The notes under the pieces are model-generated. The model was not told the DNA's origin. It made no database searches and saw only the letters and a program-made list of their open reading frames with translations. 64,000 nt of DNA from Takakia lepidozioides (Eukaryota > Streptophyta > Takakiopsida > Takakiales > Takakiaceae). The stretch covers positions 58,158,001 to 58,222,000 of the forward strand of contig CM060733.1 of the NCBI GenBank assembly GCA_030704615.1, read 5' to 3'. Position numbers and translations under genes: made by a program. This document shows, in pieces, positions 36,950 through 48,830 of the stretch. Positions within the stretch are counted from its first letter, which is position 1, and the number at the start of each line of letters is the position of its first letter.

Positions 36950-37995
36950 TGCAACGACCGGCATCACTGGTGGTCGCATTTGTTTTTTATTCTTTGTAAA
37001 TGTAGCGAACGCAATGTAATAGCGGTCGTCTTTTATTTTTTCGTAAATTCAGCGTCCGCCGGAACTGGCGGTCGCTTTTATTTTTAGTTTTTCTAAAAAT
37101 TTGGCGGTCGCTTATTTTTTTAATTTTGGAAAATGGATTGACCGCCATATTTTGCGGTCGTTTTTTTGGGTTTTTTAAATGGATCGACCGTCAAGGTGGT
37201 GGTCCCTTCTACGAGGTGTGCCCTATGCATGGAACGAGGAATGGGGGGGGGGGGGGGGTGCATATAAGCTCCGACACATTCTCCCCTCACTTCCATTACT
37301 GGCGGTCGCTTCTACGAGGTATGCCCTACGCGTGGAGCGAGGAATGAGGCGGGGGGGACATATAAGCTCCGAGTCATTCTCCCCTCACTTCCATTACTGG
37401 TGGTCGCTTGAAGTTTTTTTTTTGGAAAATGCAGCGACCGCCATTACTGGTGGTCGCATTTATTTTATTTTTTTGCGAAATGGAGCGACCGCCATTAATG
37501 GCGGTCGTTTATTTTGTTTTTTAAATGGAGCGACCGCCAAGTGGCGGTCGCTTCTACGAGGTCTGCCCTGCGTGTAGAGCGAGGAATGAGGCGGGGGGGA
37601 GGGATATATATTTTTTGTAAATGCAACGACCGCCATTACTGGCGGTCGTTTTTTTTTAATTAGCTTGGAAATGAAACGACCGTCATTACTGGCGGTCGCC
37701 GATTTTTTTTTTTTGTAAATGCAGCGACCGCCATTAGTGGCGGTCGCTTTTATTTCAATTTTGTTGGAAATGGAGCGACCGCCATTACTGGCGGTCACTG
37801 TAATTATTTTAGTTTTATAAATGACGATTTTATTTCAATTTCTTTGGAAATGAAGCGACCGCCATGACTGGCGGTCACTTTAATTCTTAATGTCACTATA
37901 AATGTAGCGACCACCAATGCTGGCGGTCGCTTATTTATTTATTTATTTATTTGAAAATGGAGCGACCGCCAAATGGGTGGTCGCTTCTAGAAGGT
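36950..37995. repeat. Right palindrome array, same family as the left one
   Basis: About 17 copies of the GCGACCGCCA/TGGCGGTCGC palindrome at 45-55-base spacing, with A/T spacers; clear copies near 37,433, 37,484, 37,530, 37,722, 37,775 and 37,855. Four copies are followed by a second conserved segment (CTTCTACGAGGTNTGCCCT and GAGGAATGAGG, at 37,206, 37,310, 37,552 and 37,984), three of them then having ATAAGC...CTCATTCTCCCCTCACTTCC. This extra segment is absent from the left array. Confidence 0.9.
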
Positions 37996-38360
37996 TTGCC
38001 CTGCGCGTGGCCCGAGGAATGAGGGGAGGGGGGGCAGATAAGCCAAGGGAGGCTCATTCTCCCCTCACTTCCTCTCTACACAACTTCTGTGTGCGTGACA
38101 TTTCATTATTCCACGACACGTAGTCACGTGGAGAATAAGACCATTGGTTGGGTGGGGGGTGTTTTTTTTATTTTTTGCCACGATTTCTGTGAGGTCGTTG
38201 CAGAATGCTCCCATAGGCCCTCCTTTGGATTCCAGGATCATTTTATTCTACAAAATTTATAGGAACTATTATGACACCTACTCAAACTCGTTTAGGGTGA
38301 AGGATTTAGAGTTATATCTTATTAGTAAACCTCGTTTAGTATTGCTCTGATTGTTGCAGA

Positions 38361-40050
38361 ATGGCAGAAGGTCAGAACGATGAGCGTCATGGAAGAGATG
38401 ACCCCAATGAACATGGACCACCTCCTAAGAAAATCAGAGGGTTAAGGCAAGACTTGAATTGGGAGGTATATGGTGATCTTAACATACTAGCACAAGAGGG
38501 CTGGGAGGATGTTCCAGAAGAGTTCAGGTGGCCGATGGCGAGATGCAAAAAAATCGTGAAGTAGTATCACATCAATCGATTATGGCTTTTAGATAGGCAT
38601 GGCGTGCAAACCCGAAACAATTACACAAAGTCCAAGTCTTGCACGAACTTGCATTTCCAACATAGGGAGAATGAGGTGCATTGCACATTGTGGGATCAAC
38701 CTCTCTTAAAGGGCCAAATCCCGTACACCTTGGCAGCCATGGTGTATGTGGAGGTCATATTGTTGCGTCCAGTGAATTGATAAACTGCTAGTAGGAGGAA
38801 CGCAATGATGCTATACAATTTGGAGTACATCCCGGACACGTTTGGAACAAAACCGGCTGCATTATTAGAGGAACAACTGGTGGAAATAGACCAGCGAATC
38901 AAGACCCTGCAAGACCGATTGGACTGGCAAACACTGCACAGAGTCAAGTTGGAAGCTAGATTGCAAGATATGCCTCCAAACAATGAAGACACTGTTGTCC
39001 ACAATGAGGATCGAACAAACGTCGTAGACATGGACGCGGAGTTTGCAATGCCCGATCGCAGTATTGACCTCATTATTCACGAAATTACGGACATCCTTGA
39101 CCATGCGGCCGATGAAACCATGGTTGTGGAACAGCGAATTGCATGACAGAAGGAGGAAAAGAAAATAACTAGTACTGGAAATCGGGGAATGTTCGAGGGT
39201 CGTCATTCAATCCGAGATGAATCCAATATCTGATGTCGACCGCGTTACAAATGAGCGGGACATTGTCATGGCAACTGCATGGCGCTTGTCCAAAATATTG
39301 GAGATTCGGGCATAGGTCCCATTGAATGGCGGTTGGGAGAATTGGGTACAATGGGCGACCCATTTGGCCTCCAGAGAAGCACGGGTAGAGCGGGCACTGT
39401 CAGCCTTGCAACGTATCGCACGCAAGTCAAACCGTAGTGTAGATAGCATTTATGCCAACATGCAAAGGTATAACGATCTCCGTAGCGCATCAAGCGTGTT
39501 CGTCGGGTACACCAACTGGACAGATGTGGATTCTATGTTCAATCGATGTGAGTACGGGATTTCGGGATCGAACAGAAGCATAAACTGGGAATTAGAGATA
39601 GAGGAGGAGTGAGACACCACAACAAGGATGACCAACCACATCAAACCGGCCCAGAGGGAGGAGATACCACGACACGTTTTGCCGTCATGGATATCAGATG
39701 ACACAGTTTGTTCGATGTGCATGAATCCATACAGCCCAGAGGGATGTCATGTGTTTGGATCATGTGGACATTTGTTTCATCTCACATGTCTTATCCCGCA
39801 AGCCTTGCGGATGAGCGCTTGCCCAGAATATCGTACACCAATCCATCGCCGTTTCTATGAACTGGTGGGCTTGGAAGAAATGATGCCCATAGGTTTTAAA
39901 TACAATCAACACAACCTCCCATTGGATGGGCTACCATTTACATTTCTGAATTGTGTGCATTGGGGCGAGAACTTGGTATGGGATGCAGAATATTGTTGGA
40001 AAACACATGATAGCATTCCGCCAATTTTGTATATGCACCAATTTTGTTAA
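38361..40050 (+). pseudogene. Coiled-coil/RING-finger protein gene (decayed)
   Basis: One near-continuous frame of about 560 codons, starting at an ATG after a splice-acceptor-like TTGTTGCAG, with stops at 38,562, 38,776-38,781, 39,144 and 39,610 and one frameshift before 39,322. The middle is a coiled coil (LVEIDQRIKTLQDRLDWQ, about 38,875). Near the C-terminus is a RING-type zinc finger: CSMC (39,708), then SCGHLFHLTC and SACPEYR. The first seven ligands fit RING-H2, but the eighth, normally the Cys of CPxC, is Tyr. RING proteins are mostly ubiquitin ligases. It ends 650 bases from the end of the convergent methyltransferase-like gene; both may belong to one element. I do not recognise the family of the first two thirds. 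Confidence 0.6.
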
Positions 40051-40696
40051 TACACAATGCACATGTGTGGCACCTGCCAATTTCAATTGCATGAGTAACG
40101 TTCTCTTCACATTTACACTCATGTGATGGGAAAGAAGTGATTCACCCTGTAAACAAATTTACAATGGTGTCACATTTGGTCATGACGTGTATGTGGGTAT
40201 CTGCAATGAAAGTGTGGGGTGTAGGATTTAGTGTGGGGTTAGACCGCTTTGGTAAGATGTGGGGTGGAATAGAGTTACTAGAACTAATAAGTATGTAGTA
40301 TTGCCCGTATTACAATGCATTTGTAAGTGGTAGTTAAGAGCACTTGTATTTACTAAAATGATGAAATTTGATAATGCCGAAGTTCATGTCGGACTCGCAT
40401 TCCGGTAAAGGGATCTATGAAATGCAGTAGAGATCTATGTACAAGTTCCCCCAGAGCCAGATCCAGGCTGCCCGCCTGATCCCCCTGAGTCGACACCTTC
40501 GTTGGCATGTGATCCAAGTGCTCTTATTACATAGATAAATCAAATGATAGGAAGATAACATGAAATCTGATTTCAACACCATGTCATTTGCCCCATTTTC
40601 TTTTACCTTACACTAGAGAGAAAGACATGTAACATAAAAAATAACCAAAAATTCGGACTGACAATGAGGACAATGTATTGTATATGTAATTTCTAA
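40051..40696. other. Spacer between two convergent genes
   Basis: AT-rich, no open frame of note. The two convergent genes end on either side of it, so it should contain both 3' UTRs. Confidence 0.4.
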
Positions 40697-40700
40697 TTAC

Positions 40701-43700
40701 CTACACAACATCATCAGTTGATACTTCATCATCCGTGTCATAAGCCTGTGATTCAGAGGTATACACATCCATGAAAGCCTCAACTCTACGCAACCTATCC
40801 ACAGATTGTCCAACAGTTGCTGCTCTTCGAACAACAGATCATTGGAAAGACCTACATCACGTTGTTGATGTATTGAATGCAAAGCTTGGGACTCGGCATA
40901 CGAAGGTAGATAAAATGATGAAAGAGGACTTTGGGGCTGCATCACACATACATATATACTTATGTTAACAAATCAAATGGGAATGGTTTGCTTTGCAAAT
41001 AATATAGAGATTGCAATAAAGGGAATGAAGGCAAGACATACTCACTAGGAAGTACTGCCGAGATGAAGACCAAGCTTGTGCGCCACCTTGGGAGCGGAGG
41101 GGTTCCAACAAACTCACAGGACGTTGAATGGTTGGAGTTACCACAGATGAAACCAAAACAGGTCGAGTATTTTGAAGTGCAGAGAGACGTGTTGCATCAA
41201 GACCAAATACGTGACGTCCAGACTCAAACAAAAAAAATGTAGAACCTGTAGGAAAAAAAACATGCAATGGTGATATTATATCGGATAATAGTTAATGATC
41301 ATGAATCAACTCAGAAGATTTTAATTACAAAATGGAGACCAATGCAAACCTGTGCCAGCTGTGAGATCCAAAATGCGGGAGCCAAGAAGTGAGCATGTTT
41401 CCAACAACACTTGCATGAAGGCGGGACTACGGTCTCGCGCATCCCTCCAAGCTTGTTGAGGAGTTTGCATGGGCAGTGCAGCATCTGGAATGTGGTTGTA
41501 GATGTCATCCAGCTCAACAGGGTCTGCAAGGGGGTCCACAACTTTGCCAGACTCACGCAGTTTGAATAGTCCTCATTGCTTGGTGAGGACATGGGCGTGG
41601 AAGAACATGGTATGTTAGACGTGTTATTTCCACAAAAACAGTGCACCCGGATGGTTTGATAATATGTATGAGAGTATGAAGATGAAACAACAAACAATGA
41701 GATATTGAAGAGGAATGATTTTTACCTTTCATGTCTGTGTGTGTAGAGGGGTGGTATTGATGCAAGTATATTTCCTTGATAGCATGAAAACGAAGCTGCC
41801 CCTAGAGTAAAAAAAGAGCTCCAGTGCAAAGGAATCATTGGAGCCCTGCAAGAACATCAGGCATCCATTGTCATCCAACAGGTCATTAGCAATGGAGAAT
41901 GCATACTCCCAATACCGTTTATCAATAGCAATCCAGGGGGGAACCTGTATACCATCCAAACAGCCATGTGCAGGCATTCCTATCGGGCAGTCCACGATGA
42001 TCATGTCCACAGCCACAGGCACGCTTTTTCCATCCACAACACTAGACCAAGTCCTTGGCAACTGCAAACAACATACAGAAAATGTAGGAGTCAATAGCCG
42101 GATGATGAGGATATAAAAACATCAAAGAATTCCTTACATTCGAACTTGTTTGTTGGGGGAAACTCATATTTTTTAAGAACTCCATGAGCTCTTTCAAGGT
42201 CGCATCAGGAGATGTACTTGAGGCCTCCACCATGTCAATGAAATGAGTAGGCATGATCTTCATGCGATACATGCTAGGTGCACCACCGAAAAATGACACT
42301 GCACTGTAAGGATGTTCGTCTGCCTTTGGCTTGTTTCCTCGAGTAGTAGGTGCAGTCACTACAACCAACTGATTTGAAGGATGTGAAGAACTACCAATAG
42401 GACCAGCAATAGAAGCCACACCTGCATTGACATCCGCACCTTTTTTTTTTTCATGATTTGCGTTTTGGTACACCCACAACCACAGGGACCACTTGGGCCA
42501 CAGCGTCAGCGGCCTGTGTAGCAATCTATTTTGAATGCTCCAGATCAAGAACATGGACTTCAGTGGATATACCCCTTTCATCACTCACTAACTGCTTGCG
42601 AACACATTCCTTATGAAGTCCCATTTCTGCATAGGGGATAGTACCCTTGGGCATCCAAATACCCCCCCCCCCCCCCCCTTCCCGATGTTCCACACCCCAA
42701 TCTTCCTCAATTGCAGGTGTGTACATGGAAGTTTGTTGAGCACCAAACTTCCAAGGCATCAGAAACTTGGGCTCAGCCTTAAGTTGACCACTCGACACAA
42801 GCACAAATCTCATGTACCTGAAATACAAACACATTCAAAGTTATTGTGGAGACAAATATTTATGCAACTTGCACTACAACAGATCGCGGTAATTATGACT
42901 GCCAAACCATGGTAGTCATGGTTTTCATGACTTTGACCATGACTGTACCATGTTTTTATATGAAATTGACCTCCTGCAGTCGTTCATACGGCTGTAGTCA
43001 TATGAACGACTATTTAAATAGTCGTCTGTATGACTACATGGCTCCGGAATGGGCGAAAGGCTGGTCAACGGCAATTGACCAGATTTAGCTCACCATTCAT
43101 AGTCATTTCCATGACTACAGTGTACATGGATGAGGTTACATAGTCATGATGACTATTGGGGATTTTGTAATTTGGTGTGTATAATACAATTAAAACACCA
43201 TATGATCATATGAATGACTAATGGGTGTATTGGTTAACAGGTAGTGAACTATAACTCTTATAGTAGAGAGGTTTCAGGTTTAAATTCCTCTAAGTACAAT
43301 CAAATGGATAAGATGGCCCTAGGGTTAGTAGGCGAGCTAGGGATAGCACGTGGTACCCTAGATGGACTGCCACGTGGTTTTTTCATTATTATAAAATGCA
43401 TTATGCCACATGGCACAATGCGGTGCGACGCGGCGTTTGACATATGTTTTTAGTTTTTTAGTTTTAATTTAATTTAATTTAATTTTTTAAATCAATTGCG
43501 CCTCGCCACGTGGCGTGGCAGCGGCGGCTGCAGTATGGTATATATGACTGCAGTGAGAGATATCACTTGGTTCATATGACTGTAGTCATCCAGACCGTAC
43601 CATCCTGTACTCATTGTATTGACTTGGTTTGCGCGACTTACAATCATAGAAGTCATATGTACCATTTATGACTGCAGAATAGTCATATATACAGTCATAA

Positions 43701-44100
43701 ATACCGCGATCTGTTGTAGTGTTGTTCAACAATTGAACAAGCACATTAAGAAACATGTATATCCCAATAACTAGAAAAATGCTTGAAGCATAGACATTTT
43801 CGACTTACAAGGTATGTACACTGTCCATGTACAATGCAATGGAAAGATTGTACCTGAATAGAATCCGTCTCACCACATTTTCCCCACCTGTTTGTTGTTC
43901 CCAATCATTGCATCTGAATGGCCCCTTTGGCAATGAGAACTCTCTATGAAACAACTCATTGAAATGAGTCATCTTCCATGTATCCATGTAGTCTCCCAGA
44001 CTCTCACTCTCTTCTTCCTCCAAGGCAACATGAAATCGGCCAAGCTGAGTGGTGTACAATGCAAACTGAGCCAAGGCAACCTTGCGAAGCTTCCAAAAAA
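40701..44100 (-). CDS. Beta-class amino-methyltransferase-like gene (multi-exon, partial 5' end)
   Basis: Minus strand, at least seven exons with GT-AG introns; stop at 40,701-40,703. The exon at 43,805-44,099 (LRKVALAQFALYTTQLGRF...) lacks a start, so a first exon lies upstream or is lost. After a low-complexity linker, the exon near 42,060-41,735 has VDMIIVDCPIGMPAHGCLDG followed by YWEYAFSIANDLLDDNGCLM, in the place of methyltransferase motifs IV and V. Then AWRDARDRSPAFMQVLLETC leads into RILDLTAGTG (motif I, AdoMet binding, about 41,360) spliced to GSTFFLFESGRHVFGLDA (motif II, 41,180-41,245). Motif IV before motif I is the order of beta-class DNA N4-cytosine/N6-adenine methyltransferases. 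DCPIG replaces the usual (S/D/N)PP(W/Y), so activity is doubtful. The C-terminus is acidic. Exon joins are by eye. Confidence 0.55.
42872..43721. mobile_element. 850-bp non-autonomous CACTA element
   Basis: Both ends read CACTACAACAGATCGCGGTA inwards (left at 42,872; right end at 43,721 on the minus strand), a perfect 20-base inverted terminus. TTG flanks both sides (42,869-42,871 and 43,722-43,724), a 3-base target duplication. Both subterminal regions are filled with ATGACT/AGTCAT motifs in both orientations. There is no transposase. It lies inside an intron of the methyltransferase-like gene (GTAAGT... at 43,808 to ...TTTCAG at 42,820), so it could be spliced out. The termini differ from those of CACTA-1 and CACTA-2, so it needs another transposase. 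Confidence 0.92.
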
Positions 44101-44104
44101 ATAC

Positions 44105-44335
44105 AATCAAAGCGATCCAAAATCATTTTGATGGCCAACCATCCGTTGAGCCATTGAATGAATTTCGATTGATCTCATATTAGTCCGGGACTTGTGAGAT
44201 GGTATCTTGAACGTACTAGCAAAGTTTGGAATCAAACAAAAATGATTTGGATGGGCAACCATCCGTTCACCCGTTGAATGAATTCTGTTGGATCTGCTAT
44301 TACTTTGGAACCTGTTGGACTGCATTTCGCGTGCT
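44105..44335. repeat. 115-120-base tandem repeat, block A
   Basis: Two copies of a unit containing AAAATCATTTTGATGGCCAA, CCATCCGTTGAGCC, GAATTTCGATTGATCTC and GGGACTTGTGAGATGG. The same unit continues in block B (44,930-45,345) after unrelated sequence. Confidence 0.8.
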
Positions 44336-44369
44336 CATGATTTTTTTTTCATTATGTTTTTAAATGGGG

Positions 44370-44605
44370 CGTGTAATGACTCTATATGCAACGTGCGTGC
44401 CAAATTTGGGAGCGAACAAAATTCATTTGGACCCAAAACCACAGTTTCTTCCCTGTTTTGCACTCCAAACTTGATTTGTATTCTACTTCATGCACTCTTC
44501 ATAGAAAGTTCTGCAATAGTGAGCAAGAGAACGTTTTTTTTTTAATTTGGACATTTTTTATTGGTCCAAACTTTGGCGGGGGAGTAGCGGTGGGATGCTT
44601 GAAGC
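44370..44605 (+). repeat. Dispersed repeat shared with CACTA-2 interior
   Basis: The segment with CATGCACTCTTCATAGAAAG and 'TTGCACTCCAAACTTGATTT' is homologous in inverted orientation to 47,045-47,265 and 48,950-49,105, both inside CACTA-2. So the family occurs on both sides of the CACTA-2 left border. Confidence 0.7.
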
Positions 44606-44929
44606 CGCAGAACAAAATTGAGCCAAAAACAAAATCGATACGTCGCAGAAACCCCCAATGAAAGGCAGTGTCAACCTATTTATTGGCTTAAATTTTATTT
44701 AAATTCAATTAAATTCTCGAATGGCTTGAGGGGTGAGCGCGTCGATGGGGAGGCAAATGATTTGTTCTTCTGTTATGTCTCGGCACATGGGTCGCACACA
44801 TGTTCAAGCACATGCGGGCAAAAGATGGGCTTCAACCACATCCGTTCAATGGGTGCAATAGCCGTGCATGCATTGCAAGATTTCTTTTCGCAATGAACAA
44901 AAACCAAATGACAAGTGAACGCCTCATTG

Positions 44930-45345
44930 GCCCATCGAACGAATTTCGATTGATCTCATATTATACTAGGACCTGTGAGATGGTATACTGAACACACTGC
45001 CTAAGTCTCAAAGCGGCCCAAAATCATTTGGATGGGAAACCATCCGTTTAGCCACTGAACGAATTTTGATTGATCGCATATTACTCTGGGACCTCTTACA
45101 TGATACATTGAACATACTGGCTAAGTCTGAAAGCGAACCAAAATCATTTCGATGGCCAACCATCCGTTGAGCCATCGAATGAATTTCGATTGATCTCATA
45201 TTAGTCTGGGACCTGATACATGGTATGTTGAACATAGTGGCAAAGATTGAAAGCAAACGAAAATCATTTGGATGGGCAACCATTCAGTCGCCCATTGAAT
45301 GAATATGATTTCGTCTCATATTAGACCAGGACCTGTTCCATGGTA
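44930..45345. repeat. 115-120-base tandem repeat, block B
   Basis: Three to four further copies of the unit in block A (44,935; 45,010; 45,130; 45,250), each with GAATTTCGATTGATCTCATA or a close variant. A repeat in two blocks, upstream of the methyltransferase-like gene, could be the subterminal region of an element that carries that gene. I found no terminal repeats to prove it. Confidence 0.75.
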
Positions 45346-45843
45346 TGCCTTTTGAAGCTCTTTTTGTAGTGTCTCCTGCTTTTGTAATGCGGTGCTTCTC
45401 CATGTCCACATTTATCCAATATGCTGATGTTCTCCACTTGGAATAGATCCACACATGTGTGCAAAAATCCTTATATAAGCAAATGACCATCTCCAAGCCT
45501 TATCCCCAGCTTCCAGTTTTAATGGTCATTTGGGTTTTTAAGTATTTATATACGCATATGTGGATATGTTCCAGATGGAGGATATCAACATTGGAAAAAT
45601 AAGAGTCGGAGAATCACCTCATTACGAAGTAAGAGACATTAGAGAAGACCTCAACATGTTGGACATCTGAATGAAGAACCTTGCCCATCGTCGCTTCAAG
45701 CGCTTCTAAAATGATCACATGTTTGTTGGTAGAAGCTGATCTCGTAAGCCACATTGATCTCATACCCATCGAAGACTCCCGTAGGCCACATGGAACGGTT
45801 TATGTAATATATTTTCACAAATGCGATATGATACATTTGTGAA
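45346..45843. other. Non-coding stretch before CACTA-2
   Basis: No repeat or gene recognised; only short open frames. Confidence 0.3.
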
Positions 45844-45989
45844 ATGGTATCACATCAACTGTTTAATGTGGCCAATGCATCTCTTCCGCACCATGGCGGA
45901 AATGTTCGCCACTTGAAGGCGCAAACACAAATAATCCGAGCAAACAATCTCAAGAATCATACGTACTGCAAGGTGTACTACTGCAAAAA

Positions 45990-46603
45990 GGGGGGGTTTA
46001 CAACGCCCACAGCCCGGCGCGCACGGCACCGTGCGACCCCACTTATTAGCGACGCCAAGAGGGTTGTTATTCAGGGGTCGATATTATACCGACCCCTGAG
46101 GGGTCGCTATACTGAAATCCCAGCAAAATGAGGATCCCAAAATGACTAAGTCATTGGGACCGACCACCCTGGCGTCGCTAATACTGCGGGGTTGATTTCC
46201 CGTCAGTTTCTTCCTGCGACGCCCTTGCCAACGGTCCCAATCCGACCCCAGAGGATTAGGGTTTTTTTCCCCCCAAACGACCTCTGGGCCAACCAAATAT
46301 ATTTTTAACATTGTCTACCGTCGTCCTGGGCGTCACTTTAACGGGGAAATTTGATTATTAAAGTTCTGATTTTGATTTTTAATTATTTAATTTCAATTTA
46401 AAGTCTGATTTTTGAGCAGGAAACCCGTAACCGGCCCCTGAATGGACGGTATCCTACCGACTTCTCTACAGTCGCTAGTAACAAATAACTAAATAACTGA
46501 CTACGACCCCTAAGCAGTTGCTACGCGCACCCCAATATATATTTGGGAACTGGAACCGACACCCAGGGAGTCGCTGGTAGCACCCCACACAAACATTATA
46601 AAA

Positions 46604-46634
<31 letters not shown>

Positions 46635-48830
46635 CACACAACAACAACAGTCACCCTAGGGGTGCTGTTAAAGAGCATCAGATAATTAGCGTAGGGACAT
46701 GTACCGACCCCCAAGGAGGCGCTGATAGCACCCCAAAAATATTTTGCAAAAATACTCACAGCAACCCCCCATGAGTCGCTGTTAAGCAGCGTCAGGTTAT
46801 TGTTAGGAAGTTGAAGCGACCCCCAGGAAGACGCTAATAGAACCCCCCAAAATATGGACAAAAAAATCTGACAACGACGGCCTAGGGGTCGCTGTCGACA
46901 ACGTCGGGTTATTGCTTAGGGACTTGAAGCGACCTCAGGGAAGGCGCTGATACTAGTAGCGACCCCCAGGGAGTCACTAATAGAACCATTTTTTATTAAA
47001 TCGAATTTTAATGAATTTTAAATAAGTATTATGATTTAGAATATCTAGGATTGCGGATTTGAGGAAAAGATTGGACCAAAAACAAATGAAAAAAAATGAA
47101 AAAAAATAAAATCTTGGGTCACTATTGTAGAACTCTCTATGAAGAGTGCATGAAGTTGAAGAGAACTTAATCTTGGAGTGCAAATAAGGGAAGAAAATAT
47201 GGTTTGGGTTCAGATGATTTTTTTTTGCTGCGAAATTTTGCACGCACATTGCACACGCTGTCATTTAGCATATGGCAGGAGAATGGAACTAAAAAAAATC
47301 ATGTGCAGGCGAAACACAGTTTTCCGTCTGTACGACACGTAGTTGCGTTCATCACTTGAATGAGTATGCTTGCTTGCTTCCCACCAACCCTGAATGCAAT
47401 GACGGGTACGTTAAATGATCTGAATGGAAACCCCTACCTTGAGCTTTATGCCTGATTTGTGGAGGGCTATCTCTCTTTCCCCCCCCCCCCCCCCCAACAA
47501 TCCTTGAAAATAGCAACAACACCTTCATGCCATCTGCGTTGGGTTGCCATAGCACTGAGAAGTGAAATGCAATTGTGTATACAGATAAGCTGTTCTCCAA
47601 CGCTGCAAACCGTGCACTAGAATTGAAGTTTGCCTGCATGTGATCCCTATCAAACCTCAAACATGTCTGATCATAGTGACAGATTAAAATGATACAATAT
47701 TGGTTCAATGGACGACTTCTGATGGTCAATAGGTGTCTGCTCTTGCTACCACAAATATAGGAATAAACTGCTTTATACACATACGGTGGGTATCTGAAAA
47801 TTTGGATGGCCTGACATGTACCTGGATCTCGTTCTCTGAAATGGGTGTAGGAATCTTGGGAGTTGTTCCCACAAAATTCCACCTTCTGCACCACTTCATG
47901 ACCCCAGAAGTGAGGGCACGCATATTGTAGACGTTGTCATTAAGCATATGGCTTGATAATGGAATTAAAAAAAAATCATGTGTAGTCGACCGGATCCGAC
48001 ACCCTACACGTCGTTGTCAAACACCGTCGGGTTATCTTGAAACCCAAATAAAACTAGCCGCGACCGCCCGGGCGTCGATGGCACTACCCCATGAAACATG
48101 GCGAAAGAAAAAACACCTACGACCTCCTCGTGGTCGTTGTTAAACACCCACAGTAAAATATTTGGGAACTACAACCGATGCCCTGGGAGTCGCTGGTAGC
48201 ACCCTACACAAATATGGAAAAAAAACAAAAAAAAAACAAAACAAAACAAAACAACAACAGCAAGCGACTTCCAAGGGGATGCTATCAAACAGCGTTGGGT
48301 TAGCGTAGGGACATGTACCGACCCCCAAGGAGGCGTTGATAGCACCCCAAAAATATTTTACAAAAAAACTCACACCGACCCCCCATGGGTCACTGTTAAT
48401 CAGCGTCGGGTTATTGTTTAGGGACTTGAAGCGACCCCCAGGAAGGCGCCGATAGCACCCCAAAAAATACTTGCAAAAAAATCTGACAGCGACCCCTAGG
48501 GGGTCATAGGTAGCCGACGTCGGTTATTTTATTGTATAGACTTGTAGCGACCCCCCCTGAAGGCGCTGATTGCACCCCAAAAATATTTTGCAAAAATACT
48601 CACAACGATCCCCCATGGGTCGCTGTCAAGCAGCGTCGGGTTATTGTTAGGAAGTTGAAGCGACTCCCAGGAAAGCGCTGATAGCACCCCCCCAAAATAT
48701 GGACAAAAAAATCTGACAGTGACGGCCTAGGGGTCGCTGTTAACAGCGTCGGGTTATTGTTTAGGAAGTTGAAGCGACTCCCAGGGAAGGCGCTGATAGT
48801 AGTAGCGACCCCAGGGAGTAACTATTAGAA
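45990..48830. repeat. CACTA-2 left array, GCGACCCC/GGGGTCGC palindromes
   Basis: Many diverged copies of the palindrome GCGACCCC-N-GGGGTCGC, with longer spacers that repeat too (AGCGTCGGGTTATTGTTAGG, GAAGTTGAAGCGACCCCCAG, GCGCTGATAGCACCCC). A larger unit is duplicated: about 46,460-47,265 resembles 48,140-49,105. Between them, 47,270-48,000 is unrelated apart from a repeated GCATATGGC...AAAAATCATGTG. The palindrome is distinct from that of the hAT arrays but shares the GCGACC/GGTCGC outer arms. Confidence 0.85.

Larger units (their letters stand above)
20694..38000 (+). mobile_element. hAT-like element with palindrome arrays at both ends
   Basis: Composite: left palindrome array (20,870-22,690), hAT transposase split in two by CACTA-1 (23,090-23,195 and 34,085-36,677), and right palindrome array (36,950-37,995). 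The same palindrome family on both sides of one transposase gene is my reason for treating them as one element. Its left edge replaces the Ty3 sequence at about 20,693. I could not find convincing hAT terminal repeats or an 8-base target duplication, so the outer limits and the unity of the element are inferred. Confidence 0.5.

Noticed and set aside
43215-43300. tRNA-like GGTTAACAGG...GGTTTAAATTCC inside the 850-bp CACTA
   Set aside because: Both boxes are only approximate; I could not separate a SINE from chance.
47352-47894. 180-codon minus-strand open frame within the CACTA-2 left array
   Set aside because: No recognisable domain and partly low complexity (a glycine run over poly-C); kept only as array interior.
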